A stretch of 64,000 nt of DNA, from assembly GCA_024734495.1 (NCBI GenBank), contig JALMQS010000161.1, positions 2,272,929 to 2,336,928 on the forward strand, read 5' to 3'. This DNA is from Forficula auricularia. Its lineage: Eukaryota; Arthropoda; Insecta; Dermaptera; Forficulidae. Positions 22,085 through 33,395 of the stretch are shown here, one piece after another (position 1 is the stretch's first letter; each line of letters starts with the position of its first letter). Position numbers and translations under genes: made by a program. The notes below the pieces were generated by a model that saw only the letters and a program-made list of their open reading frames with translations, was not told the origin of the DNA and did not search any database.

Positions 22085-22800
22085 TTTAGCACAAAATATA
22101 ATAGAGCCCTCTTATAGCCCATGGAGGCTCACCCTTTGGCTAGTTGGTAAAAAACCTGATGCCTCGGGTAAACAAAAGTGGCGACTCGTGACCGATTTCG
22201 CAAACTTTAATACAAAAGCACTCGACGATAAATATCCGATACCCAATATAGATGAAATTCTTTATAAATTAAAGTTAAATGCAATTATTGCTCGACCCTA
22301 GATTTGTTGCCCGTGATTTCAATCAAATTGAGATGAATTCGGCCGACGTTGAGAAAACAGCATTCAATACTGACCATGGCCATTATCAGTATAGAAGAAT
22401 GCCTTTCGGATTAAAAAATGCCCCCTAGCACGTTTCAGCGTGTTATGGACAACATTCTGAGAGGATTACTCAATAAAATATGTCTCGTCTATTTGGACGA
22501 CATCATAGTTTCTTCTAGTAGCCTCGAAGAACACCGGCAGACTAAATTTGGTATTCGATAGGCCAATAGAGCAAACTTTAAAATTCAATTAGATAAATGT
22601 GAATTCTTAAACGGGAGGTGTCCTTCCTAGGTCACCTAGTGACACCAGAAGGTGTAAGACCAAACCCCGACAAAATTATAGCTATTAAAAATTTTCCTAT
22701 TCCAACTACGGTCAAACAAATTAAATCTTTTCTGGACTTTTGGGTTACTACCGGAAATTTATCTGCGACTTCGCTAGAGAATAACTAAGCCACTCACCAA
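22085..22800 (+). pseudogene. Reverse transcriptase domain, decayed
   Basis: Clear RT motifs read in pieces: KWRLVTDF near 22,167, PIPNIDEIL near 22,236, [11 protein letters not shown] near 22,392 and the catalytic YLDD at 22,490-22,501 ([13 protein letters not shown]). Frame changes separate several blocks. Typical of Ty3/mdg4-type elements. Confidence 0.85.
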
Positions 22801-22869
22801 ATTAACAAAAAAAATTTGCAAAAATTAATATTTCAGACCCTGAATACAAAAATTGTTTCGAATATTGTA

Positions 22870-23340
22870 GCTACTCCTTGACTAATGAACCCCTCTTGCA
22901 ATGTCTCAGATTATTCAAAAACTTTTAACATCACAACCGACGCTTCAGACTATGCTATAGGCAGACAGGCATTGTCACAAGGACCAATGGGCTCATGACA
23001 AACCTATCGCATTTTAATGCGCAGCCACACTAAACCCCGCAGAAATTAACTATAGTACGATTGAAAAGGAGGCTCTAGCGATAGTATACGCTACAAAGTA
23101 CTTTAGGCCGTATATTTTTGGCAGAAAAATTGAAATTTTTAGTGATCATAAACCTCTCCAGTGGTTATTTAATATGAAAGATCCAAATTCTAAATTTATT
23201 CGATGGAGAACAAAATTTAGTGAGTACCTTCAACATAAACTATAAAAAAGTGCTCCACAAATTATGTGGCAGACTTCTTTATCTCGAAACCCCGCAGATA
23301 TCAACGTAAACGTTCGGAAAACCATCGATTTCTACGAATG
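22870..23340 (+). pseudogene. RNase H domain, decayed
   Basis: Begins with TTDASDYAIG at about 22,937-22,966 (first catalytic Asp), then [10 protein letters not shown] near 23,062-23,092 (Glu) and [10 protein letters not shown] at about 23,139-23,168 (second Asp). A late frameshift and stops follow. Confidence 0.8.
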
Positions 23341-23989
23341 GATAAACAACCCTCAAAATTTAACGGCGCCAATAGGATCCGAATGAAATACAAAACTTGG
23401 AACTGGGGAATTAAATGAAAGTAATTACAATGCAAGCCCTCCTACTACTTCCCCTCACTTACAACAATAAATCCCGTAGAAATTTTAAACCGAAACACTG
23501 AACCCCCAGTATCTATTAGCCCTGACACATTAGACAACTTAGACAGACAACTATCTCAAAACCCCACCGCCAAAATTAATTAAAGCAATAGACAAACCCC
23601 TAACCATTTTTCAAATCAAATTCATCTAAAAATCATTAACGACCCAGCTACTTCAATTCAGATAAAAAAATTGTTTGTTGAAAAATTTCAAAGGTTCATA
23701 GTCAATTTATCAGTAGAAAATTTCGAACCCGACATTATAAACTTTCTAAAAAACTTTCATACCGCGCCTTCTAGTGTAATTACTACATTTACTCAGACGC
23801 CCATACTCCTCGAAAAAATTAGAACCAGTTATCGCTGTAGCACTTTGCAAAATTAAAAAAATATTTAGAACAAATAACCTGTTAAGAGATATCGAGGATC
23901 CTGAGGAAAAGGACCGAGATTCTAGAAAAATTACCACACAGGGAAAACAAATCATCGTGGCATATCCGAAACCTACGAAAAATTAAAAA
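23341..23989 (+). pseudogene. Pol linker between RNase H and integrase
   Basis: Moderately open stretches without clear motifs (frame 23,671-23,856 among them). Its length is usual for the RNase H-integrase spacer of this group. The minus-strand frame here is a shadow. Confidence 0.45.
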
Positions 23990-24890
23990 AATAAATATTT
24001 TTGGCCTAAGTTAAAAGAGGATATCACAGAATATGTAAACAGCCATGCGATATGTCAAAAATCCAAGTACGATAGACACCCTCTGAAAACTCGAGACTAA
24101 ATTTGGTCTCTACAGCACAACGCCCGTTCGAAATCTTACATCTGGACAGCCCTCTCGATGGAAAGCCAGAAATTTCTAACAATAGTGGACTCCTTTTCTA
24201 AATTCGCACAAGCTTACCCGCTAAAATCACTTCAGCCAACCGAAGTAGTCGATAAATTATTAGAATACTTCGCAATGAATAACGTTCCTAAATTAATTAT
24301 TTCAGATAACGAGTAGAGAATTTAAAATAATCTCCTCCAGGAGTTCCTACAAACTTCACAAAATTGATATTAGGTTCACCTGTCCACAAAACCCATCACT
24401 CTAGCGGAATTGTGGAACGATCTCGCTCTACTCTTATCGAACATATTCGATTATTTAATAATAGAGAAATTTTTAAAAACCAACCCATTTCGATCCAAGT
24501 ATTATATGCTTTAATAGCTTACAATAACACTAAACATTCCGCGACAAATTTTGCGCCATTTCGAAATAAAAAAAGCGGACATATCGACGATTGATGGCAC
24601 CGCTCAACATTAACTCCAAAGAACCCGTTGTTCAGACTACTGCCAAATTTGCATAAAGAAAATTCAAAATTGTTATATGAAAAATATCCAAAAAATATTA
24701 GACACGGGCAAAGAAAAAGTTATCTCCACATTTAACAAAAATCGCGAAAAATTGCCAGAAATTCCTGAGAGAAGTCTATGTTGAAAACAAACAAAAATGT
24801 ATTAAGACAAAAAACAAATATGACCCTGAAACTCTGAAATTAGTAGACCCAAAATTAAAAGTTAGGTAAATTATTTTTCACACGCATAAT
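23990..24890 (+). pseudogene. Integrase, decayed
   Basis: The zinc-binding end shows FWPKLKEDI and a Cys pair (CQKSK near 24,054). The catalytic core shows DSFSKFAQAYPLK (first Asp at 24,188-24,190), ISDN (second Asp at 24,305-24,307) and SSGIVERSRSTL (Glu near 24,414), so all three DDE positions remain. A basic C-terminal piece ends with KYDPETLKLVDPKLKVR at about 24,808-24,867. One in-frame stop lies directly after the second Asp. Confidence 0.85.
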
Positions 24891-24984
24891 AAAACTGAAA
24901 AAAATTCATCTCTCGACTATAAAAAGACCTCTCGAAAATTAAGAGATCCCGGAAACACTCGCCCCAATTCATTCGATTAATTTC

Positions 24985-25425
24985 TTCCCGTGTAGAACCA
25001 GAAAAAATTATCACGGTATATACGAGGCAACCCATTTGATGCACCCTCAAAACTATTCCCTAGCTCACTGTGTCGCTGCCGACCTAAACGCGAGCGCAGG
25101 AATAGCGGTAACCTTTCGAAAAAAATTTAATAACATCGAAACTCTGAAAAAGCAGAACTTGAAGTAGGAGACGTCGGAATATTGAAACAAAGAAGTAGGG
25201 TTGTCTACTATAATCACTAAAAATTTAGCTACGAAAAACCAAATTGAAAACTGAAATCCTCGCTAATTAAACTTAAAAGACATTCTATGACTAATAATAT
25301 CACTAGACTAGCAATACCCAAGATCGGCTGCGGTCTGAACAAACTCGAAACTGGAAGGATGTAGAACATTTAATAAATAACATTTTTAGAAACACAAAAA
25401 TCAAATTTTTGTCTACCCCCCGACT
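24985..25425 (+). pseudogene. Macrodomain of TARG1/OARD1 type inside the provirus
   Basis: Between integrase and env, a full-length stretch of about 145 codons matches the macrodomain family that removes ADP-ribose from Glu/Asp (TARG1/OARD1, related to bacterial DarG). Readable blocks: GNPFDAPSK (25,026-25,052), SLAHCVAADL (25,057-25,086), AGIAVTFRKKF (25,096-25,128), VGDVGILKQ (about 25,164-25,190) and IPKIGCGLNKLE (25,314-25,349). These are the ADP-ribose-binding loops in family order. The catalytic Asp that follows GCGL in characterised enzymes is Asn here (codon AAC, 25,338-25,340). The catalytic Lys region (about 25,210-25,225) is frame-broken. At least three frameshifts and three stops; dead today. 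The insertion as part of the ancestral element, not later capture, is inferred from equal decay and from its place before env. Confidence 0.8.
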
Positions 25426-25429
25426 AACT

Positions 25430-27030
25430 GACTGACCTTTTTCAGATTGACTTTAACCCTACTTATCGGGACTCATATCTGGAGAAAATTTGGAAGATAT
25501 TACGACTACGTTGCCAGCTTCTTACCTCTACAATTCGAACATCCTCACCTCTTTTCGGAGATTTCATTATATACATTACTTTTATATCTCGGACTTGACC
25601 TTTAAAACCCATTCAGAAATAAACTCAAGCGGTTGAGAACCTCCCTGAGAAATTATTCCATTAGGAAGCAAATTTAATAGTACAGATCATGATTCTCTAC
25701 TTTCGATTACTAAATTTCGCTATTAGAAACGCTAAATGAAAAAACAAATAATTTAGCTACCCACATAAAGAAATAAAAAAGAGGGATTAGTGAACGGTTT
25801 AGGCACAGTACTTAAATTTGTCGCTGGGACAACGGACTGCAGAAGATCGTCAACAGATACGATCACCTTCTGAATCCAATTATCCCAGAATCAAAGAAAA
25901 TTACAAAACTCAAAACAATATTATTTCCCGAACTCACGACGAGAACTTTATAAACAAAATTAATACCCAATTAGACAAAATAAGAATTAACGAACAAAAT
26001 TTTGGGCCAATACTTTTTCGGTTATGAAACATGAAATCGCGAAGAAATTCAGAAAATTTACTTATTCAAAATTTGGCGCAATTAATCTCTATATCAAATT
26101 TCCATTTATAAACATTTTGAAAAATCTCGAAACATCACTCACCTTCAAATGTAACCCATCCACTCCACGAAAGTATAATTTCAATGAAGGTTAGCATAAA
26201 ATTATGTAAAGCCAAACTGATTTGGAAATAAATTTTAATAATTATTGGGAAGCTACATCATTTATTAAACACGGAAGTATGTAAACTGCATTTCGGATAC
26301 ATCGATATAGTTTTGGAAATTGCAAAACTATAAACGAAACTAACCTACATCCTAGTCCATTTATCCCATTACCTGTTTCCATTATAACAGACTAATCCTT
26401 ACAGTTATAGATAGAACTATACTGAATTTCAGTAATAACTAATAGCAATGGTATTAAGAAATTGATTACTGTATGAATATAAATTATAAATTCCTTTTGT
26501 AAAACCAATAATGAAAAGGCATCAAACTCTGTATACAAAACTTAATTATCAGAAAAGAATAACGGCTATTGTCAGCTCAATAAATTAATTCAATATCCAA
26601 TAATAGTGGAAAGTACCGAATACGGATACAGCTATAGTAAATGTAAAGAAAAAAACAATGTAATACTTTATCAATGCGAGAACAATGCATAAATATTTGA
26701 AAATGGGATTATATGCAAAATAAACAATACAAATAAAATGTCCAATTAACAATAAACTAATGGTTTCAAACTCTAACTACACTAAAGCAAATTCCCTTAT
26801 CAACCAATAAAAATCATAAATATGTTTCTATAAATAGAACCACTTCAAAAGTTCATTCTTTATCAACAAGTAATTAGAAACGAACTATGTACAGGAAGAC
26901 GAAATTGACGAGACAGATTTGGTACCCTAACTATATTCAAAATTCCTTAAATACATTAATCATTATTATGTTAGTAATTATAACTTGTTTCGGGTCATTT
27001 TTTTCTTTTTACTAAATACAAAAAATCCAT
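25430..27030 (+). pseudogene. F-like env, decayed
   Basis: A hydrophobic start lies near 25,440-25,560 (signal-peptide region uncertain). At about 25,775-25,840 a Lys-rich run leads into a Gly/hydrophobic stretch with the layout of the fusion-peptide site of errantivirus/baculovirus F-type envelope proteins. The distal half has scattered coding blocks. At 26,941-27,015 a run of about 22 hydrophobic residues (LNTLIIIMLVIITCFG) is a clear membrane anchor, ending soon after in a short tail and stop. Many frame breaks. This makes the element an endogenous-retrovirus-like errantivirus. Confidence 0.7.
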
Positions 27031-27154
27031 TTCTGTATTTCGCTTTCCTACCAATAAGGACAAAACTGAAACCACTAGTTTGTCACAGATACCGGCCACA
27101 ATTTTTGAGTCTCATCCCGACACTCAAAATTTACCGAGGCGATCCTCGAAGCTT

Positions 27155-27165
27155 AAGGGGGAGTG
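27155..27165 (+). other. Polypurine tract
   Basis: AAGGGGGAGTG abuts the 3' LTR start AGTTAAC, as expected for plus-strand priming. Confidence 0.7.
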
Positions 27166-27251
27166 AGTTAACTTTCCCACGATTCACTGCCTGCCTCCGG
27201 CTTCCCTGGAGCTCACCACCTTTTTGCTAGCTCAACGGAATCTCCAAGCAG
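27166..27251 (+). repeat. 3' LTR, truncated after 86 bp
   Basis: Matches the 5' LTR start with a few small indels, then stops at ctccaagcag and continues as Helitron monomer (attatgtatacaaaattt). The remaining 1.3 kb, including promoter and end, is gone. CAG is present at the junction in both LTR and monomer. Confidence 0.8.
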
Positions 27252-27741
27252 ATTATGTATACAAAATTTGGTTGAGTTTGCTCCAAGAGCAAGAATTTTC
27301 ATATTTTCACCCTCCCCCCCCTTTTTGGGTGGTTTTTTGGAGAAATTCTTTAAACAAAAGTTGTCAGAAATCACATCCCCTACAACTTTGCTCATTATAA
27401 AATTTGCTGTAGAGTTAATAGTTTAGGAGTTATTTGATAATTTTCATTCGTGCGCCCCCCCCCTCCAAACCCCTTTTGTGGTCAAAATATCAAAACGTTA
27501 TATAGCTAAAAACGTAAGTTAGAAGACATCTGATACAAATATGAAATTTCATAATAATCCCTTCAGCCGTTTTTACGTGAATCGTGAGCAACTTTTCGCG
27601 GAAACCACTGAAACAAACAGACAGACAGGAATTTTGTTGAGGTGTTTTCGTTCATAACTTTGCTTGAAACGCGTGCAACCAAAATTTGGCGTGATTTGGA
27701 CCAATATACAGACAAAACCTTAATTTTTATATATATATAGA
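27252..27741 (-). mobile_element. Helitron-like copy 1, 5' part
   Basis: Minus strand begins TCTATATATATATAAAAATT at 27,741, preceded by A, i.e. the A^TC start of Helitrons. It continues with a conserved block of about 480 bp (ttggtccaaatcacgcc; gttgctcacgattcacg; cccttcagccgttttt complement) to the first 110-bp monomer. No Rep/helicase, so non-autonomous. Interrupted by the provirus. Confidence 0.65.
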
Positions 27742-28396
27742 TTATACTATCATTTTGAAGATAAATAAATACTTTTAAGAGAAAAAACTTTATTAATTAG
27801 ATTTTTTAATTTAATTGCCTAGAGATATTTAATTGATATTTTCTGAAATTAAATTAAATAAACCGTTATCCTTTAACGTTTAATTAAATAACTAACTTCA
27901 CGGCAAAGAGTTTGATTAGATTTATACAATGAACAATGAAATCCCTCTCATTGGAAATAAAGAAAGAACAATATCCTTTTAATTTCCGAAACAATTTTAT
28001 CCTTTCAAATGAACGCAATGATCGAAATTTGTTTTGAATTAAAATGAATTTATCTTCCGATTATTTCGAAACGATCATGGATTACTTTGATAAATAAAAC
28101 CTTCGTTTAATCACAGTTATTATAATATAATTTATGAGACCCGACTACTTAAAACAATCCCCGTAAGCCGAGTTGATTATTATAAGCGGGTGCTGAAGCT
28201 GCGTCCGTTGATGACGCTTATCTTGGGGATGTCAACTTTCTAACTGGTCTCGAAACCCATTGCTAATGCCTTGATATAGCCGGTGGGACAATAGATGACC
28301 ACTTGCTCGGCTTTTTATGGCCTGAGCAAGCCAAGAGTGAAATGCCTCACCGGACATAAAAATGGCGATAGCCCTCTTAAACTCAATTAAATACCC
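27742..28396. other. No clear gene; unclassified less AT-rich block
   Basis: 28,139-28,380 is less AT-rich (gcgggtgctgaagctgcgtc; gccggtgggacaatagatga). On the minus strand parts read open (GYIKALAMGFET), but a stop follows and no family is recognised. It may be a transposon scrap. Confidence 0.3.
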
Positions 28397-28485
28397 CATA
28401 GGCATCAAATAAAATCCAACCCAATCAACTTTTAAAAAACAATATTGAGATCATAAAAATACACCTGGTAAAAGTAATTAGTACT
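28397..28485 (+). repeat. Second copy of the roughly 90-bp direct repeat
   Basis: See 17,556. About 90% identical by eye, same orientation. Confidence 0.6.
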
Positions 28486-28674
28486 CAATTAAAGTTATAA
28501 AACATTTAGTTTCGTATGCCTTCCGACATGTAGATATATGATGATCTAAAATTTTTTACTAGAGTGATACCTAACCCCATTATAATATTACTGGAATTCT
28601 GAATTAAATATTTTATAGATATTAAGTGAAAAGCTTATTTTTCAGCAGTTTTTTAATTTTAAATGGTGTTTTTT

Positions 28675-29625
28675 ACTTTACCATACAGGGTATGGTCAAG
28701 TATTGTAATCGTAAATGTAAAAAGTGGTTTTTTCCTTCTTTTTTTCCGAAATATCTCAAAAACGGCTGAAACTATTTTGATTAAAAAAATTGAGCTAAAC
28801 CATGGCATTTCACTCTACAAAAAGCCCTAATAAGTGAACATCGAAAGAATTATTTTTTTGGCGATAATAATTGTTTTGTCAAAATGTTTGTTAGTCTGGG
28901 TAATAATAAAACTTGAGCAAGATTCGAGGTAGGTTTCATAGAGAGAAATAAAACAAAATTGGTTTTGAATTCGATATATTTCGGGAGTGAGACTGACTCC
29001 TCGATGATGGGCTCACCCCCGAAATATATCGAATTCAAAACTCAACCCTGTTTTATTTCTTTTTTGTGAAACCCACCTCGCATCCTGCTCAAGTCTTATT
29101 ATTATATTAAAATGTTTCACCTAGAACCCAACACCTAACTCCTTAAAAGTTATGTTAGTCTATGCGTTACCAAATTTATGTGGACGAGCTAGCTCAAAAC
29201 CAGTGTGAAATCAGAACCAAATGTCACAGATAGTTTTGGTCCATTGAGATTAAGAGCTGATTGATTTTCTGGTTCAAATCGATCCAAAATTAAGGGGAGT
29301 AGGGGCTAAAATTTAAAATTATAATATTTTTAAACTAAAAAACAAGAAAAAATGAAATATACTATCAAATGAACCTAAAATAACCATAATATTTTTTTAG
29401 GGTGTGGAGTCAAAAAATAAAAATCCAGGCGATTTGAGCAAACTCAACCAAATTTTATATTCATATCAGTGGGCCCCTAGAACACTAAAAATGCAAAAAC
29501 AAACCCTAAAATGGGGGCAGGGATCACAAAATTAGAACCTAGTCCCTTGTACTAAATTCAACCAGGAGTGTATGGTAAAGTCAAGTGGATGTCCACATCA
29601 GAACATATCAATTTATTTTAATTTA
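28675..29625 (+). mobile_element. MITE family F, copy 3, with nested family C foldback
   Basis: Starts ACTTTACCATACA at 28,675 and ends TGTATGGTAAAGT at about 29,569-29,581, the best-kept TIR pair of the family, then the shared aagtcaagtggatg flank. A family C foldback splits it at 28,903-29,155 (see next entry). It holds two 110-bp monomers. Confidence 0.65.
28903..29155. repeat. Family C-like foldback with hammerhead relic
   Basis: Outer arms match the 10.55-kb palindrome (taataataaaacttgagcaa, gattcgaggtaggtttca). Inner arms are gaattcgatatatttcggg and its complement. In the centre, gatgatgggctcacccccga followed by aatatatcg resembles CTGATGA-stemII-GAAA, with the first two core bases altered. 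Right flank: cacctagaacccaacacc. Ribozyme core degenerate. Confidence 0.55.
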
Positions 29626-30005
29626 TCCAAATATTTCGAAAATTTTGTACAATATATTCTTCTCAGTAGACTCACCCAAAAATCACCGCATTTACTCAGT
29701 CTACACAAGACTACAGAGACATTTCATTTTGTTATTCTTGACTCTGCCCTCAAAACAATAACAATTTTTTTTTTTTTTACTTCCTTATATATATAAAAAT
29801 TTATTAAGTATATATTACTTATATATAAAAAAAAAATTGTTTTTGTTTTGAGGGCAGAATTAAGAATAACAAAATGAAATTTCTCTGTGGCCCTGTGTTC
29901 AGATTTTTGTGAAGACTGAGCAAATACTGTAATTTTTTGGATGAGGTCCACTGAAGAAGGAATATTGTACAAAATTTCCAAAATATTTGGATAAATTAAA
30001 AAAAA
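29626..30005. repeat. Foldback repeat, arms of about 170 bp
   Basis: Pairs: atccaaatatttcgaaaatt / its worn complement at 29,970-29,995; ttcattttgttattctt / aagaataacaaaatgaa; ctgccctcaaaacaa / ttgttttgagggcag. The loop is AT-only. The two reported frames are arm readings. Confidence 0.6.
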
Positions 30006-30272
30006 AAAATAAAAATGCCATTTAAAATTAAAAAACTGCTGAAAATAACCTTTTCACTTAATACTTATAAGAATCCTCAGCACCACCATGAATCGAGATA
30101 AATATTTTATATTACAATTAAAATCAAGTAAATTTTTAATTGTACAATGGATTGTATTAAATACTACATACAATTATTTTATTAAAATAATATAAAAGAA
30201 CCGTATTTATTGAATACACAAAAATAATCAATAAATTATTCTAAAATACATCGTATTGTTTTTATTGAAAGA
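30006..30272. other. AT-rich spacer
   Basis: No feature recognised. Confidence 0.4.
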
Positions 30273-31105
30273 CGAGCTGCAAGGCGCGCCCTCTGGACCC
30301 CCCTTCTCACGCCACCACCCCGCCCAAACTCCGCTCACACACCAGCCGTGACATCCACTCCACCCTGCACCATCACCCCCGCACCACACCCACCCCAGAC
30401 CCCATCCCATGCCCTTTACCCCGCACACCACACCCCCGCCTAGCCCCCTAGACCCGCACACCAACTACGCCCCCCGGACTCCACCTCGCTGCACCCTACT
30501 CCGTCTCACCCCACCCTCATTCTACCCCCACCCCACCCCATCCCCTAACCCAGCTCCGCACCATCACTCCACCCCTGCACCCACGCCCGCCCCCATTTTT
30601 TGCATTTCTAGCCTTCTAGTGACGCACAGATTAAGTATACCAAATTTGGTTGAGTTTGGTCCAAGAGCAAGAATTTTTATATGTTGACCCTCCCTCCCTT
30701 CATGGGTGGTTTTTGTGGGAATTTTTTAAACAAAAGTTGTCAGAAATCACATCCCCTACAACTTTGCTCATTATAAAATTTTCCGTAGAGTTAATAGTTT
30801 AGGAGTTATTTGATAATTCTCATTAGTGCGCCCCCCAGGGTCAAAATATCAAAACGTTATATAGCTAAAAACGTAAGTTAGAAGACATTTTATGTAAATA
30901 TGAAATTTCATAATAATCCCTTCAGTCGTTTTTACTATGAATCGTGAGCAACTTTTCGCAGAACTCACGGAAACATACAGACATACAGACAGGCAGAAAT
31001 TTTGTTGAGGGTGTTTTCGTTCATAACTTTCCTTGGAAACGTGGGAAACCAAAATTTGGTGTGATTCGGACCAATGTACAGACAAAACCTTAATTTTATA
31101 ATTAA
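30273..31105 (-). mobile_element. Helitron-like copy 2
   Basis: Minus strand: 5' block as in copy 1 (from about 31,100), one 110-bp monomer (about 30,600-30,700), a C-rich (G-rich on the element strand) tract of about 290 bp at 30,296-30,595, then the 3' end GGGCGCGCCTTGCAGCTCG at 30,273, followed by T. The final CTCG replaces the usual CTAG, and the terminal hairpin is partly deleted. The starting TC(TA)n is degenerate. Reported frames in the C-rich tract are low-complexity shadows. Confidence 0.65.
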
Positions 31106-31200
31106 TATCATTTCCGTCCATAATTTAATTTATAATTGAAAAGTTTATATTGGGAAAATAAGGACAAGTTTTTTATGTGTACTTTTTTATTTATCCATAT
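31106..31200 (+). repeat. Fragment related to the 3.5-kb hammerhead insert
   Basis: gaaaagtttatattgggaaa, taaggacaagttttttatgt and gtacttttttatttatcc match 3,470-3,528 up to the point where the hammerhead starts. The motif itself is missing here. Confidence 0.5.
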
Positions 31201-33395
31201 TTATTTATTTTATATATTGATATATAGATGTTAACTTAAATTGATTATTGATACCATAATTCGTGTGGTTAAGGGTTAAAATTACAAGTTTAATTTGAGA
31301 AATAACCCATACAAAATCAGAAAAAATATTCCACTTCACAAGTGAAAATTCAAAGCTTTTTATGGTAATATAAAATATTTAGCTTTCGAGAATAATATTT
31401 ATTTCCTGGTAAAAAATTTAAATTTAACTGTGGACACGACATATGTACCATACCTCAGTTACTATAGAGCTGAGTGAAATCTCCAGATTGGACATACAAA
31501 AAATTTAATCACCTATAATCTGATTGATATAGTCAATTTACAAACATATTTATAGACATGTAAAATATAACTATATTTTGAGTGATGGTCAAAAATCCAA
31601 AAAATAAAAGATATTAATAATTATATTTTATTCAATATTATGAGAGTCTTATAATTTATTTCTCGGTAACTCTTCAGCGGTTAAGTCGTAGGGGGTAATT
31701 GACATAGGGTTTAAATTGTCGATATAGGGTTTCAAATCGAATAGTCTCCTTTTAAGTTTCAATTATCATCTCACATGGAAGCAACATGACTCTTACCAGA
31801 TTTACAATTATATATACAATAATAACTAAGAAGATCTAGACGGTCACTATATAAGAAATAACCTCGTCAGATACTTCTCAACTTTCAAAGGTCAATAGAT
31901 ATCAAGTCTTTTGATTAATGATATTGACAAGTCTCATTCATAATATTCATGTATAGTGAGTTGAGTTGGATAGAATTTCCTTTGCCCCCTTTTGCTTATG
32001 CAAAACCGAATTGACAGAATTGGGTTTCTGGTTGTCTACCCTACAGTTTTCTTAACGAACTAACATGGATTTTTGACGAGTTGCCAGATTATTTCTAAGA
32101 TTAAATCAGAATAAATACATCCGTAGAACAAAAAAACTATTCAAATTTTAAATATTAGAAATTGGTCTAAAACAAATGAAGATTATAAAATCAACCATTT
32201 AATCAAAAATTAGAAAAAATATTAATAAAGAAAAAATGTTTAAAATAAATTTTATTTGCATGCTTCTTGTATATATACTAACAATATAGCAATATGATAC
32301 GCGAACTCTATCTTAGGAAATAAATCTTGGAAAATTGTATTTATTTATTTTTATCCAATATCGTCAAAAACAAACAAATACGAGTATAACGGTAAATTGG
32401 CATTTTATAATTAGAGTAACATCAACACCGTCAACTCCAAATATATATATACCTATATTGCTTTTTGTAGAAGCGTAAAGGAAAAGAGTTTTATTCATAA
32501 AGACCTAGAATGTCGTTTTATCTTTTGTTTCATCACCTTGTAAGGAATTAATTAATTTCTTTCTTTAAAAAGAAATCAATTTTTTAATTATAGACATCAA
32601 ATAGAATATTCAATATTTATTAGGAGGATCCTTACCAGGGGACTTGATAAGGGCTTTTTTAAGGAAGAGGGGAGGGCTTGGATTATTTTCAAAAATGTTT
32701 TAATTTTTTTTATATATCATTAAAGTATATTTTAATTTAAAATATTACTATAAAACTAATATTTTTAAAATTACAATTTTTAAAGATAATTTGAAATTAA
32801 TTTCCTTGGTTTTCATTCTTATGCAATGTGAACTATTACGAAGTAAGATGGTGAATCTCATCTATTCTGATTATGTTCCTTGGGGCTATAAATATTATCT
32901 ATCTTTGGGTATTCAGTAGAAATTTTTTGGATATCTCTTCATTGAGTAGACGTTTTATTATTCCTTTTTTTTTTTAGAGATAATTTTAATATTTTGGCAG
33001 GCAAATGGGTTTTTACTCGATGCCAATAAATAAAATAAAAAAATAAAAAAAATATCATTTATTTAGAAAATTAATTAAAACCTATATATTTTTCAATTTT
33101 CGACTTCACTTTTAAGGTGCTCGGACAGTACCCCGCAAGTTAAAATAAAATCTAAATTTTTTTCGACTAAAATTAAAAATTTGAACACATAAATTAATTA
33201 TTTTAATTTAGATGTTAGGTAACAGCATTTTTAATCGCATATATGAATTAATTTAATTAATTAATATATAATAAATAAATGTCTTTTGACTTTTTATTTA
33301 TTTTTAAGTCAAGCGTACTGATATTTTCGATCATTTAGAATTGAATATTTACAAAACCCTGGGTCAGAATGTTTTTTTATTGTTACCTACAATAA
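31201..33395. other. 2.2 kb without gene or recognised repeat
   Basis: Very AT-rich unique-looking sequence. No exon-like frame with splice sites was found. It could hold introns or intergenic DNA. Confidence 0.4.

Larger units (their letters stand above)
17755..27251 (+). mobile_element. Decayed errantivirus-like (env-bearing Ty3/mdg4) provirus
   Basis: About 9.5 kb. Both LTR starts read AGTTAACTTTCC, the AGTTA-type start of insect errantiviruses, and the insertion site is TATGTA, of the alternating TAYRTA kind such elements favour. The order is 5' LTR, PBS, leader, gag, protease, RT, RNase H, integrase, a macrodomain, env, polypurine tract and the first 86 bp of the 3' LTR. All frames are broken by many small indels and stops, so nothing is functional. 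The age is moderate: protein motifs are still easy to read. It sits in a monomer of Helitron-like copy 1. Confidence 0.9.

Noticed and set aside
28850..29038. Minus-strand 62-codon frame
   Set aside because: It spans the border between MITE F and a foldback, with no codon pattern.
29626..30005. Hammerhead in the 29.6-kb foldback (ctgaagaaggaat)
   Set aside because: CTGAAGA is present, but there is no stem II and no GAAA at the right distance.
30228..30687. Frames of 78 and 92 codons, Gly/Trp- or Pro-rich
   Set aside because: Same cause: C-rich tract of Helitron copy 2.
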